Shown piece after piece: positions 36,630 through 50,400 of a DNA stretch of 64,000 nt. Position numbers and translations under genes: made by a program. The notes below the pieces were generated by a model. That model saw nothing but the letters and a program-made list of their open reading frames with translations. It did no database searches and was not told the DNA's origin. Within the stretch, counting starts at the first letter, position 1. Each line of letters begins with the position of its first letter. This DNA comes from Ziziphus jujuba (taxonomy: Eukaryota > Streptophyta > Magnoliopsida > Rosales > Rhamnaceae): the NCBI RefSeq assembly GCF_031755915.1, contig NC_083382.1, positions 8,990,001 through 9,054,000 on the forward strand, written 5' to 3'.

Positions 36630-38419
36630 TCATTGGTTTGAGATACTTGTGATCATCGCTGTTGCCCATTCATCTCTAAATTCGTTGACATTTTCAGCTT
36701 GTAACCAAGTGACACCTTCATACTGAACATGAGAAACTTATGTTAATACATATAAAAATAATCATAAATATTAATTATTACATAATAGAAATATGATGAA
36801 ATCATTAAATTAATAATAATTTACCATTCCTCTTAAGTCCTGGGGAGGAACTTTGCGCCTAATGATATCTCGCATTATCATCATCATATAGTAACCGCAT
36901 TCCGTATTCCCGGGCTGCATCGGTGTCTAAATTTGCAAACAGTAAATTATGTGTAATATTAGATAGGAATATATACAAGTATTTAAATTAACTAACAACT
37001 AATAATGCTAAGTTTTTATATATAATAATTACCTTAGTATTTTGCCACCGAAGTTTCTTTTCAAATGTCTTTCCTTGGTTCCATGCAACGAAGGAACTAT
37101 ATAGAAATATAAATATTGTATACGATTATACAATAGCTTCAAAAGTACAAATCCAATATATATAAGAACAATTAAGTAAAAATATTAGAGTTATTAATTA
37201 ACTTACTCGTCGATCAAAGATTTTAGATCCTTATCAATTACATTCTTATGAGTCTTCAAAGAATCAAAAAACCATGCTACTGCTTTGTATAAATCAACAA
37301 CACATAGCATCCAATGATTCCTAAAAACACCAATAAATATTTTAGTTAATATGATGTTTCTCGAAATGAATATTTTCATAACATAATTCAATAAAACTAA
37401 CACAATATTACCTTGCACAGTAGGGAAATAACCATAGTTGATTATTTCTTGCATCTTGCCATCTACTCAATATATTTGATATCCGTTCATGAGGGTTTTG
37501 ATGACCAACCGAAGCAATAATATCCGGATGAACAAAGCAATATTCCCCTTCGAAGGAGCCCGTCAATCCCTCACATAAATGCCTACATAATCCGATTACA
37601 AATAATTATAGTGTTTAATTAATTAAATTAAAGAATTAGTTATAAAGACATCCAAATTTAGTTTACCTTATGTAGAATGAGATGCATTCGGACGATAATT
37701 CTTGCATGTAACAAAAATCGTTTATATCGCTACTCGCTATGGCCAACTGTTGTTCTTCCCCAAAGATCTCTTTTTTCATATTAAAAAACCATAAATGATC
37801 GCTATCGACGTCCTTGATCCGACGTAGCAACTCTCGGATCGTTGGGGTAACGATTAAGGGATCAACATTATCATCTTCATCATTCTCAACATTTGACCTG
37901 TTCGAGCTTCCCTACAAAATATCAACAAACAACATTTAAAATAGAACAACAATGAAATTATTTTAAACTTCATTAATATATATAGCTGCATCGAACAATA
38001 CCTCCTCAGATGGCAAGATAACAAGATCTCTTGGCCATGCAACAAATGCACCTTCAGCATCACCGACACGTATGATGTCAAATGACGGAATAGGCAAAGG
38101 TGCAAATCCATCAATAACGTCATCAACAGTTACCTTATAATTTGCTGCACCTAGCTTCACACCATGGCACATATCCGTTGGCAGCGAAGGTACCAAAGTG
38201 CCACGTGCTACTATATGGCCAACATTGCCTTGTGCAAGATTGCATTTTACACCCTGCAAAGTTTAAAAAAAAAAAAAAGATTAATATATGTTCACATGAC
38301 AATATTCCTTCAACTTAAAGACTCGATCCCATGACCTCATGGCGGTAGGTAAGACCCTTCAACCATGGGAGCTATATAGATAGTAATAACCTACTTAAAC
38401 ATACATACATAAATATATA

Positions 38420-38468
<49 letters not shown>

Positions 38469-40285
38469 AATCACCTCAGGATAGATCCGAGGAGCATCAA
38501 TCCAAGATGTAGATTGGGTCCCATGAGCAGCAACATCATCGAATTGGGTGACCGGAGCATCAACATCATCGGCTGGGGGGGTCCCATGAGCAGCAACATC
38601 ATCGACTTGGGTCCCACGAGCATTAACATCATCGGCTGGAGGGGTCCCTAGACCAGCAACATCATCGACTTGGGTCCCAGGAGCAGCAACAGTATCGGCT
38701 AGATGAGCGAGTGACGGAATCTGAATACCACATGCCGATATGAGCGCATCAACTTGGGCAGCGCTGCTGCTGCTTGAATTTCTGACGATCGCCATTAGAC
38801 CTTTGAGCAGCGTCTCATAGATTGAATTGTTTCCACTTCCCTCCGACTTGGTCTTTTTTTGTGAACTCTGCTTAGGAGTATGGAAAAAGTTATTCACCGT
38901 GTATCCTTTGCCTCGACCCCTAAGCCTACCTCCATACTCCTCTTTTCCCAAAGCTTGTGTTAGGATATCCACAGGAGGTGAAGGCCGAATTTCTCCTTCT
39001 GTTGCCTTCTTCTTTAAGTCATTCTACAATATATTGTTTAAATGATTGAATATATCAGTTTATATAATAATGAACTAAATAATAATATATGCAACAAATA
39101 TTCATATAAAATACAATACTCACAATTTTTTCCGCTACATGTTCAGTTTCTTCATTTGCATATTTTCCATCCTTCCCCATACGTGCCCGTATCCACATGT
39201 CATCTCGGTCTACATAATCTTCAGTGCCTCTTTCAAGTTGCTTCAAAATTACAAATAAATTAATTTTAATAATGCATGCAACTGATCAAGTAACAATGAC
39301 AAAATTATTATGGTTAAATGTAAATAAAAATAAATTGCATACAATGGCTTTTTCTAATCTCGCGTAGCCCATTGCACCCATCCTATGCGGATACTTGTTT
39401 AATTGCCGTTTTTCCGAATATTTTTGACTTAATGCCTACAAAAGTTATAAACAAACATATTAGAAAACCCAAATAACATAAGTCACCATAACAAATTTTA
39501 ATTTTTATATAAATAATGCCAGCGCAATTTAATACAACAGTACCGTGCGTTAAATAAACTATACCTGGAATTTATCCGACAACCTTTGTTGTACAAAATC
39601 ATCCCACACCTCTTGGCTTATGAATTCATAAATTGAGGGTCGATGCTTCAACTTTTCGGGTGTGTCAATATATGGTCGAACAAAAGATCTATACAAGTAA
39701 TTCTTGAATTTTCTCCATTTGTCACAACAATCTTTTAAAGTTGCCTTCCTAAAACTATCATCCTTACCCGTATATTGCTGCAAAATTAAAATATATATAT
39801 TTATATATATATATTTAGTAACATTGATTGACAAGTAAATGCGGTAAGTTAGAAATGCAAGTAAAATGCATATATACAAGCTGCAAATGCAAAAAAAGAA
39901 TTATAAAATCTCCATCAATTAAATATTATTTATGATAAACAATATCTAACAATAATGCACTCCGTACCTTTATTGATGCCCATAGGTTATCTTTTAACCT
40001 ATCGGACACATCTCTCCAATTAGGTATATTAATTGGTATTGTGCTCCTAGCCAACGAGCCCTCCAAATTGTTTAGTCGAACGGCCTCAGAGTTAATAGCA
40101 ACTCCAACCTCATTATATTGAGGTTCCAAGCTTTTGTTTCCCGCCAAATGCTTCCTAAGGCCTTTCATTGTTGTGGCCCCTCGTTTTCTACGCCTTGGGG
40201 ATGATGTATTCAGCCTTTCCATATCACTGGATGGTGATCCAGCGCCATCCCCATCCGAGAGGACATGTTCATTAAAAGAATCCAT
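36630..40285 (-). CDS. CACTA-encoded protein: En/Spm-type transposase-associated region fused to Ulp1-like protease, 12 exons
   Basis: Exons on the minus strand: 40285-39968, 39777-39565, 39435-39343, 39240-39124, 39023-38475, 38253-38002, 37911-37667, 37582-37412, 37320-37207, 37096-37033, 36926-36825 and 36722-36630. Every junction is GT-AG and in phase, giving 776 residues. The N-terminal ~290 residues resemble the plant Ptta/En/Spm transposase family (IPINIPNWRDVSDRLKDNLW, then CCDKWRKFKNYLYRSF, NKYPHRMGAMGYARLE, DILTQALGKEEYGGRLRGRG). An acidic DDV/GT repeat linker follows (about 345-425). The C-terminal half is a C48 (Ulp1/SENP) cysteine protease with His655 (NHWMLCVVD), Asp672 (WFFDSL), Gln716 and Cys722 (QPGNTECGYY), all catalytic positions present. 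Such proteases cleave SUMO-type conjugates. A role in transposition, or in binding the arrays, is inference. No disabling mutation was seen. Confidence 0.85.
38423..38464 (+). repeat. (AAAT)n microsatellite in intron 5 of the CACTA gene
   Basis: About ten uninterrupted AAAT/ATAA units lie just downstream of the exon 5 donor site on the minus strand. Confidence 0.9.
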
Positions 40286-41296
40286 AATTCTACATATAAA
40301 AAACATAAACACAAATTAATATTACTAACAATATAGGGTGTAGTATAATGAATAAACCAATAATAACAATAATAAATGATAAATTCATGTAATTTATTTA
40401 CCAAGTGATGCAGTAATAGTATCTTCTCTTAACATCTATCCTCTTTAACAGTCATTAACATTTTCAAACTTTGCAACCGGCGACTAAATCACTATGGATT
40501 TTGAGTCGCACAAACGACGTCGTTTTAAGACCCAAAACAGAGCACCTCTGACATTTCCCACGCAAATTTAACCATATAAACACATAATACAAATAATAGC
40601 ATATAATTTTGCTTTACATACAATCGAACCCCACTTAATAAATATAGCTATTTTTCCAAACAAAATTTAGCTAACCCATTGTCGACAACAAACCATGATT
40701 TTGACAACATAAAACCACACCAAATTTACAGTAACGAACAAATATTTAAAAAAAAAAACAAAAACACCAGCAAACATAATTTTCTTTCCAGCAAACACAT
40801 ACACCACCGAACCCCAAAAGGGATGAAAAACAGCACACAAAAACAGCACACATACACCACCGAACCCCAAAAGGGATGAAAAACAGCATACAAAAACAGC
40901 ACACCTTTACAAATCCAGCAATCAAGAGGAAGTTCAAGCCACCACAGCAGCGACGGCGACGGCACGGCAGCAACCCAGCAACCAAATCCCGGCGACTAGA
41001 CGGCAAAAACCCCAGCCACCCAGTGCGACGGCGACGGCGACGGCGACGGCGACAGAGAGAAGGTGAAGTTCTTGCAACCCAACCACCGGCAAGAAGGAAG
41101 AAGAAGGAACTTTGGGTATTTAGGAAAGAAACCCACAAAATCCTTCAAACCCTTGAAAGAAACAAGAATGCATAATGAGAGTGATCCTTCAAAATCTTCT
41201 CATACCCTCTAGATTGCTTCCAACTCTCTAGTTCCCGTACTAATGGTTAATGGTTGAAAAGAAAGCCCATAGATTAACGTGCCATTTTATTTATAA
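40286..41296 (-). promoter_or_regulatory. Promoter and 5' leader of the CACTA gene
   Basis: A candidate TATA box (TATAAATA, minus strand, 41295-41288) lies about 1 kb before the ATG. The leader is locally GC-rich. It has a GGCGAC hexamer run at about 41025-41050 and a two-copy 53-bp tandem repeat at about 40795-40904 (CACCGAACCCCAAAAGGGAT in each). A 5' UTR intron is possible but was not resolved. Long open frames in this stretch are repeat-driven and not supported. Confidence 0.45.
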
Positions 41297-41429
41297 TATT
41301 TCATTAATATTGGGGAATAAAAAAATGTTATTAAAAACATTTTAGGGGCAAATAAAATATTTAAAGACACTTACAAAGGAAAAAATGGAAATACAAAAAA
41401 AATAAATAAATAAAAATAAATCAAAAAAA

Positions 41430-44400
41430 GCGACATATAAAGAATAAAATACGTCGCCTATAACAATTAAAAATAATATAAATTTTAAGAGTTTTGAAAT
41501 GTTAAATAAAAAATAAATATACTTGAAAGAAAATCAGACTGATTAAAAAATATAAAAAAAAACTCATTCACGCTGTTAAAATATTTTAACTAGTTATTTG
41601 ATGCTAAGATAAAATCAGATTGATTAAAAAAATAAAAAAACAAAACTCATTTATGTTGTTTAAATATTTTCACTGCTTATTTGATGATGGAAGAAAATCA
41701 AATTGTTAAAAAGCATGGTTTTTTTGAGAGAAAAAAAAAATGGGGTATTAGGCGATGCATAATACTGCTTATGCGTCGCCTAAACCCTAAATTAAAAAAA
41801 AAAAAAAAAACCTCTCTTTATATTGTTTCAATATCTTCACTGGTTATTTCATGCTCAACTAAAATCCAATTGTTAAAAATGAAGGTTTAAAAAAATATAT
41901 ATATATAGGGTATTAGGCGACGCATAAGCATGATTATGCGTCGCCTATTACTAAAATTCAAAAAAAAAAAAAAAACTCTGTTTATCATCTTTAAATATTT
42001 TCACTGGTCATTTGATGCTGGAAGAAAATCAAATTGTTAAACAGGAAGATTTTAAAAATAAACACCTTCTCTAACTAGTTTAAATCTTTTAACTGGTTAT
42101 TTGATGCTGAGATAAAATCAGATTGATTAAAAAATTAAAAAAACAAAACTCATTTATGTTGTTTAAATATTTTCACTGCTTATTTGATGATGGAAGAAAA
42201 TCAAATTGTTAAAAAGCATGGTTTTTTGAAGAAAAAAAAAAAATATATATATATATAGGGTATTAGGCGACGCATAAGCATGATTATGCGTCGCCTATTA
42301 CTAAAATTCAAAAAAAAAAAAAAACTCTGTTTATCATCTTTAAATATTTTCACTGGTCATTTGATGCTGGAAGAAAATCAAATTGTTAAACAGGAAGATT
42401 TAAAAAAAAAACACCTTCTCTAACTAGTTTAAATCTTTTAACTGGTTATTTGATGCTGAGATAAAATAAGATTGATTAAAAAAATAAAAAAACAAAACTC
42501 ATTTATGTTGTTTAAATATTTTCACTGCTTATTTGATGATGGAAGAAAATCAAATTGTTAAAAAGCATGGTTTTTTTGAGAGAAAAAAAATATATATATA
42601 GGGTATTAGGCGATGCATAAGCATGATTATGCATCGCCTATTACTAAAATTCAAAAAAAAAAAAAGAACTCTGTTTATCATCTTTAAATATTTTCACTGG
42701 TCATTTGATGCTGGAAGAAAATCAAATTGTTAAACAGGAAGATTTTAAAAATAAACACCTTCTCTAACTAGTTTAAATCTTTTAACTAGTTATTTGATGC
42801 TGAGATAAAATCAGATTGATTAAAAAAATAAAAAAACAAAACTCATTTATGTTGTTTAAATATTTTCACTGCTTATTTGATGATGGAAGAAAATCAAATT
42901 GTTAAAAAGCATGGTTTTTTTGAAGAAAAAAAAAATATATATATAGGGTATTAGGCGACGCATAAGCATGATTATGCGTCGCCTATTACTAAAATTCAAA
43001 AAAAAAAAAAAAACTCTGTTTATCATCTTTAAATATTTTCACTGGTCATTTGATGCTGGAAGAAAATCAAATTGTTAAACAGGAAGATTTAAAAAAAAAC
43101 ACCTTCTCTAACTAGTTTAAATCTTTTAACTAGTTATTTGATGCTGAGATAAAATCAGATTAATTAAAAAAATAAAAAAAACAAAACTCATTTATGTTGT
43201 TTAAATATTTTCACTGCTTATTTGATGATGGAAGAAAATCAAATTGTTAAAAAGCATGGTTTTTTTGAGAGAAAAAAAATATATATATATATAGGGTATT
43301 AGGCGACGCATAAGCATGATTATGCGTCGCCTATTACTAAAATTCAAAAAAAAAAAAAAAACTCTGTTTATCATCTTTAAATATTTTCACTGGTCATTTG
43401 ATGCTGGAAGAAAATCAAATTGTTAAACAGGAAGATTTTAAAAAAAAACACCTTCTCTAACTAGTTTAAATCTTTTAACTGGTTATTTGATGCTGAGATA
43501 AAATAAGATTGATTAAAAAAATAAAAAAACAAAACTCATTTATGTTGTTTAAATATTTTCACTGCTTATTTGATGATGGAAGAAAATCAAATTGTTAAAA
43601 AGCATGGTTTTTTTGAGAGAAAAAAAAAATATATATATATATAGGGTATTAGGCGACGCATAAGCATGATTATGCGTCGCCTATTACTAAAATTCAAAAA
43701 AAAAAAAAAAAACTCTGTTTATCATCTTTAAATATTTTCACTGGTCATTTGATGCTGGAAGAAAATCAAATTGTTAAACAGGAAGATTTTAAAAAAAACA
43801 CCTTCTCTAACTAGTTTAAATCTTTTAACTGGTTATTTGATGCTGAGATAAAATCAGATTGATTAAAAAAATAAAAAAACAAAACTCATTTATGTTGTTT
43901 AAATATTTTCACTGCTTATTTGATGATGGAAGAAAATCAAATTGTTAAAAAGCATGGTTTTTTTGAGAGAAAAAAAAAATGGGGTATTAGGCGACGCATA
44001 ATACTGCTTATGCGTCACTTAAACCCTAAATTAAAAAAAAAAAAAAAAAAACATCTCTTTATATTGTTTAAATATCTTCACTTGTTATTTGATGCTCCAA
44101 CAAAATCAAATTGTTAAAAATGAAGGTTTAAAAAAATATATATAGGGTATTAGGCGACGCATAAGCATGATTATGCGTCGCCTATGACTAACATTCAAAA
44201 AAAAAAAAAAAAACTCTGTTTATCATCTTTAAATATTTTCACTGGTCATTTGATGCTGGAAGAAAATCAAATTGTTAAACAGGAAGATTTTAAAAATAAA
44301 CACCTTCTCTAACTAGTTTAAATCTTTTAACTGGTTATTTGATGCTGAGATAAAATCAGATTGATTAAAAAAATAAAAAAACAAAACTCATTTATGTTGT

Positions 44401-47400
44401 TTAAATATTTTCACTGCTTAGTTCATGATGGAAGAAAATCAAATTGTTAAAAAGAATGGTTTTTTTGAGAGAAAAAAAATATATATATAGGGTATTAGGC
44501 GACGCATAAGCATGATTATGCGTCGCCTATTACTAAAATTCAAAAAAAAAAAAAAAAACTCTGTTTATCATCTTTAAATATTTTCACTGGTCATTTGATG
44601 CTGGAAGAAAATCAAATTGTTAAACAGGAAGATTTTAAAAAAAACACCTTCTCTAACTAGTTTAAATCTTTTAACTAGTTATTTGATGCTGAGATAAAAT
44701 CAGATTGATTAAAAAAATAAAAAAACAAAACTCATTTATGTTGTTTAAATATTTTCACTGCTTATTTGATGATGGAAGAAAATCAAATTGTTAAAAAGCA
44801 TGGTTTTTTTGAGAGAAAAAAAAAATGGGGTATTAGGCGACGCATAATACTGCTTATGCGTCTCTTAAACCCTAAATTAAAAAAAAAAAAAAAAAACATC
44901 TCTTTATATTGTTTAAATATCTTTACTTGTTATTTGATGCTCCAACAAAATCAAATTGTTAAAAATGAAGGTTTAAAAAAATATATATAGGGTATTAGGC
45001 GACGCATAAGCATGATTATGCGTCGCCTATTACTAACATTCAAAAAAAAAAAAAAAAACTCTGTTTATCATCTTTAAATATTTTCACTGGTCATTTGATG
45101 CTGGAAGAAAATCAAATTGTTAAACAGGAAGATTTTAAAAATAAACACCTTCTCTAACTAGTTTAAATCTTTTAACTGGTTATTTGATGCTGAGATAAAA
45201 TCAGATTGATTAAAAAAATAAAAAAACAAAACTCATTTATGTTGTTTAAATATTTTCACTGCTTAGTTCATGATGGAAGAAAATCAAATTGTTAAAAAGA
45301 ATGGTTTTTTTGAGAGAAAAAAAATATATATAGGGTATTAGGCGACGCATAAGCATGATTATGCGTCGCCTATTACTAAAATTCAAAAAAAAAAAAAAAC
45401 TCTGTTTATCATCTTTAAATATTTTCACTGGTCATTTGATGCTGGAAGAAAATCAAATTGTTAAACATGAAGATTTAAAAAATAAACACCTTCTCTAACT
45501 AGTTTAAATCTTTTAACTAGTTATTTGATGCTGAGATAAAATCAGATTGATTAAAAAAATAAAAAAACAAAACTCATTTATGTTGTTTAAATATTTTCAC
45601 TGCTTATTTGATGATGGAAGAAAATCAAATTGTTAAAAAGCATGGTTTTTTTGAGAGAAAAAAAAAATGGGGTATTAGGCGACGCATAATACTGCTTATG
45701 CGTCTCTTAAACCCTAAATTAAAAAAAAAAAAAAAAAAAACATCTCTTTATATTGTTTAAATATCTTCACTTGTTATTTGATGCTCCAACAAAATCAAAT
45801 TGTTAAAAATGAAGGTTTAAAAAAATATATATAGGGTATTAGGCGACGCATAAGCATGATTATGCGTCGCCTATTACTAACATTCAAAAAAAAAAAAAAA
45901 AACTCTGTTTATCATCTTTAAATATTTTCACTGGTCATTTGATGCTGGAAGAAAATCAAATTGTTAAACAGGAAGATTTTAAAAATAAACACCTTCTCTA
46001 ACTAGTTTAAATCTTTTAACTGGTTATTTGATGCTGAGATAAAATCAGATTGATTAAAAAAATAAAAAAACAAAACTCATTTATGTTGTTTAAATATTTT
46101 CACTGCTTAGTTCATGATGGAAGAAAATCAAATTGTTAAAAAGAATGGTTTTTTTGAGAGAAAAAAAATATATATAGGGTATTAGGCGACGCATAAGCAT
46201 GATTATGCGTCGCCTATTACTAAAATTCAAAAAAAAAAAAAAACTCTGTTTATCATCTTTAAATATTTTCACTGGTCATTTGATGCTGGAAGAAAATCAA
46301 ATTGTTAAACAGGAAGATTTAAAAAATAAACACCTTCTCTAACTAGTTTAAATCTTTTAACTAGTTATTTGATGCTGAGATAAAATCAGATTGATTAAAA
46401 AAATAAAAAAACAAAACTCATTTATGTTGTTTAAATATTTTCACTGCTTATTTGATGATGGAAGAAAATCAAATTGTTAAAAAGCATGGTTTTTTTGAGA
46501 GAAAAAAAAATATATATATATATAGGGTATTAGGCGACGCATAAGCATGATTATGCGTCGCCTATTACTAAAATTCAAAAAAAAAAAAAAAAACTCTGTT
46601 TATCATCTTTAAATATTTTCACTGGTCATTTGATGCTGGAAGAAAATCAAATTGTTAAACAGGAAGATTTTAAAAAAAACACCTTCTCTAACTAGTTTAA
46701 ATCTTTTAACTAGTTATTTGATGCTGAGATAAAATCAGATTGATTAAAAAAATAAAAAAACAAAACTCATTTATGTTGTTTAAATATTTTCACTGCTTAT
46801 TTGATGATGGAAGAAAATCAAATTGTTAAAAAGCATGGTTTTTTTGAGAGAAAAAAAAAATGGGGTATTAGGCGACGCATAATACTGCTTATGCGTCTCT
46901 TAAACCCTAAATTAAAAAAAAAAAAAAAAAAACATCTCTTTATATTGTTTAAATATCTTCACTTGTTATTTGATGCTCCAACAAAATCAAATTGTTAAAA
47001 ATGAAGGTTTAAAAAAATATATATAGGGTATTAGGCGACGCATAAGCATGATTATGCGTCGCCTATTACTAACATTCAAAAAAAAAAAAAAAAACTCTGT
47101 TTATCATCTTTAAATATTTTCACTGGTCATTTGATGCTGGAAGAAAATCAAATTGTTAAACAGGAAGATTTTAAAAATAAACACCTTCTCTAACTAGTTT
47201 AAATCTTTTAACTGGTTATTTGATGCTGAGATAAAATCAGATTGATTAAAAAAATAAAAAAACAAAACTCATTTATGTTGTTTAAATATTTTCACTGCTT
47301 AGTTCATGATGGAAGAAAATCAAATTGTTAAAAAGAATGGTTTTTTTGAGAGAAAAAAAATATATATAGGGTATTAGGCGACGCATAAGCATGATTATGC

Positions 47401-50400
47401 GTCGCCTATTACTAAAATTCAAAAAAAAAAAAAAACTCTGTTTATCATCTTTAAATATTTTCACTGGTCATTTGATGCTGGAAGAAAATCAAATTGTTAA
47501 ACAGGAAGATTTAAAAAATAAACACCTTCTCTAACTAGTTTAAATCTTTTAACTAGTTATTTGATGCTGAGATAAAATCAGATTGATTAAAAAAATAAAA
47601 AAACAAAACTCATTTATGTTGTTTAAATATTTTCACTGCTTATTTGATGATGGAAGAAAATCAAATTGTTAAAAAGCATGGTTTTTTTGAGAGAAAAAAA
47701 AAATGGGGTATTAGGCGACGCATAATACTGCTTATGCGTCTCTTAAACCCTAAATTAAAAAAAAAAAAAAAAAAACATCTCTTTATATTGTTTAAATATC
47801 TTCACTTGTTATTTGATGCTCCAACAAAATCAAATTGTTAAAAATGAAGGTTTAAAAAAATATATATAGGGTATTAGGCGACGCATAAGCATGATTATGC
47901 GTCGCCTATTACTAACATTCAAAAAAAAAAAAAAAAACTCTGTTTATCATCTTTAAATATTTTCACTGGTCATTTGATGCTGGAAGAAAATCAAATTGTT
48001 AAACAGGAAGATTTTAAAAATAAACACCTTCTCTAACTAGTTTAAATCTTTTAACTGGTTATTTGATGCTGAGATAAAATCAGATTGATTAAAAAAATAA
48101 AAAAACAAAACTCATTTATGTTGTTTAAATATTTTCACTGCTTAGTTCATGATGGAAGAAAATCAAATTGTTAAAAAGAATGGTTTTTTTGAGAGAAAAA
48201 AAATATATATAGGGTATTAGGCGACGCATAAGCATGATTATGCGTCGCCTATTACTAAAATTCAAAAAAAAAAAAAAACTCTGTTTATCATCTTTAAATA
48301 TTTTCACTGGTCATTTGATGCTGGAAGAAAATCAAATTGTTAAACAGGAAGATTTAAAAAATAAACACCTTCTCTAACTAGTTTAAATCTTTTAACTAGT
48401 TATTTGATGCTGAGATAAAATCAGATTGATTAAAAAAATAAAAAAACAAAACTCATTTATGTTGTTTAAATATTTTCACTGCTTATTTGATGATGGAAGA
48501 AAATCAAATTGTTAAAAAGCATGGTTTTTTTGAGAGAAAAAAAAATATATATATATATAGGGTATTAGGCGACGCATAAGCATGATTATGCGTCGCCTAT
48601 TACTAAAATTCAAAAAAAAAAAAAAAAACTCTGTTTATCATCTTTAAATATTTTCACTGGTCATTTGATGCTGGAAGAAAATCAAATTGTTAAACAGGAA
48701 GATTTTAAAAAAAACACCTTCTCTAACTAGTTTAAATCTTTTAACTAGTTATTTGATGCTGAGATAAAATCAGATTGATTAAAAAAATAAAAAAACAAAA
48801 CTCATTTATGTTGTTTAAATATTTTCACTGCTTATTTGATGATGGAAGAAAATCAAATTGTTAAAAAGCATGGTTTTTTTGAGAGAAAAAAAAAATGGGG
48901 TATTAGGCGACGCATAATACTGCTTATGCGTCTCTTAAACCCTAAATTAAAAAAAAAAAAAAAAAAACATCTCTTTATATTGTTTAAATATCTTCACTTG
49001 TTATTTGATGCTCCAACAAAATCAAATTGTTAAAAATGAAGGTTTAAAAAAATATATATAGGGTATTAGGCGACGCATAAGCATGATTATGCGTCGCCTA
49101 TTACTAACATTCAAAAAAAAAAAAAAAAACTCTGTTTATCATCTTTAAATATTTTCACTGGTCATTTGATGCTGGAAGAAAATCAAATTGTTAAACAGGA
49201 AGATTTTAAAAATAAACACCTTCTCTAACTAGTTTAAATCTTTTAACTGGTTATTTGATGCTGAGATAAAATCAGATTGATTAAAAAAATAAAAAAACAA
49301 AACTCATTTATGTTGTTTAAATATTTTCACTGCTTAGTTCATGATGGAAGAAAATCAAATTGTTAAAAAGAATGGTTTTTTTGAGAGAAAAAAAATATAT
49401 ATAGGGTATTAGGCGACGCATAAGCATGATTATGCGTCGCCTATTACTAAAATTCAAAAAAAAAAAAAAACTCTGTTTATCATCTTTAAATATTTTCACT
49501 GGTCATTTGATGCTGGAAGAAAATCAAATTGTTAAACAGGAAGATTTAAAAAATAAACACCTTCTCTAACTAGTTTAAATCTTTTAACTAGTTATTTGAT
49601 GCTGAGATAAAATCAGATTGATTAAAAAAATAAAAAAACAAAACTCATTTATGTTGTTTAAATATTTTCACTGCTTATTTGATGATGGAAGAAAATCAAA
49701 TTGTTAAAAAGCATGGTTTTTTTGAGAGAAAAAAAAAATGGGGTATTAGGCGACGCATAATACTGCTTATGCGTCTCTTAAACCCTAAATTAAAAAAAAA
49801 AAAAAAAAAAACATCTCTTTATATTGTTTAAATATCTTCACTTGTTATTTGATGCTCCAACAAAATCAAATTGTTAAAAATGAAGGTTTAAAAAAATATA
49901 TATAGGGTATTAGGCGACGCATAAGCATGATTATGCGTCGCCTATTACTAACATTCAAAAAAAAAAAAAAAAACTCTGTTTATCATCTTTAAATATTTTC
50001 ACTGGTCATTTGATGCTGGAAGAAAATCAAATTGTTAAACAGGAAGATTTTAAAAATAAACACCTTCTCTAACTAGTTTAAATCTTTTAACTGGTTATTT
50101 GATGCTGAGATAAAATCAGATTGATTAAAAAAATAAAAAAACAAAACTCATTTATGTTGTTTAAATATTTTCACTGCTTAGTTCATGATGGAAGAAAATC
50201 AAATTGTTAAAAAGAATGGTTTTTTTGAGAGAAAAAAAATATATATAGGGTATTAGGCGACGCATAAGCATGATTATGCGTCGCCTATTACTAAAATTCA
50301 AAAAAAAAAAAAAACTCTGTTTATCATCTTTAAATATTTTCATTGGTAATTTGATGCTGGAAGAAAATCAAATTGTTAAACAGGAAGATTTAAAAAATAA

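Noticed and set aside
37854..38126. 90-residue open frame on the minus strand overlapping exons 6 and 7 of the CACTA gene
   Set aside because: It is a shifted frame across an intron; the spliced frame gives the conserved Ulp1-type sequence instead.
40667..41175. Overlapping open frames on both strands in the CACTA gene leader
   Set aside because: They are driven by a 53-bp tandem repeat and the GGCGAC run, lie upstream of the supported ATG, and resemble nothing.
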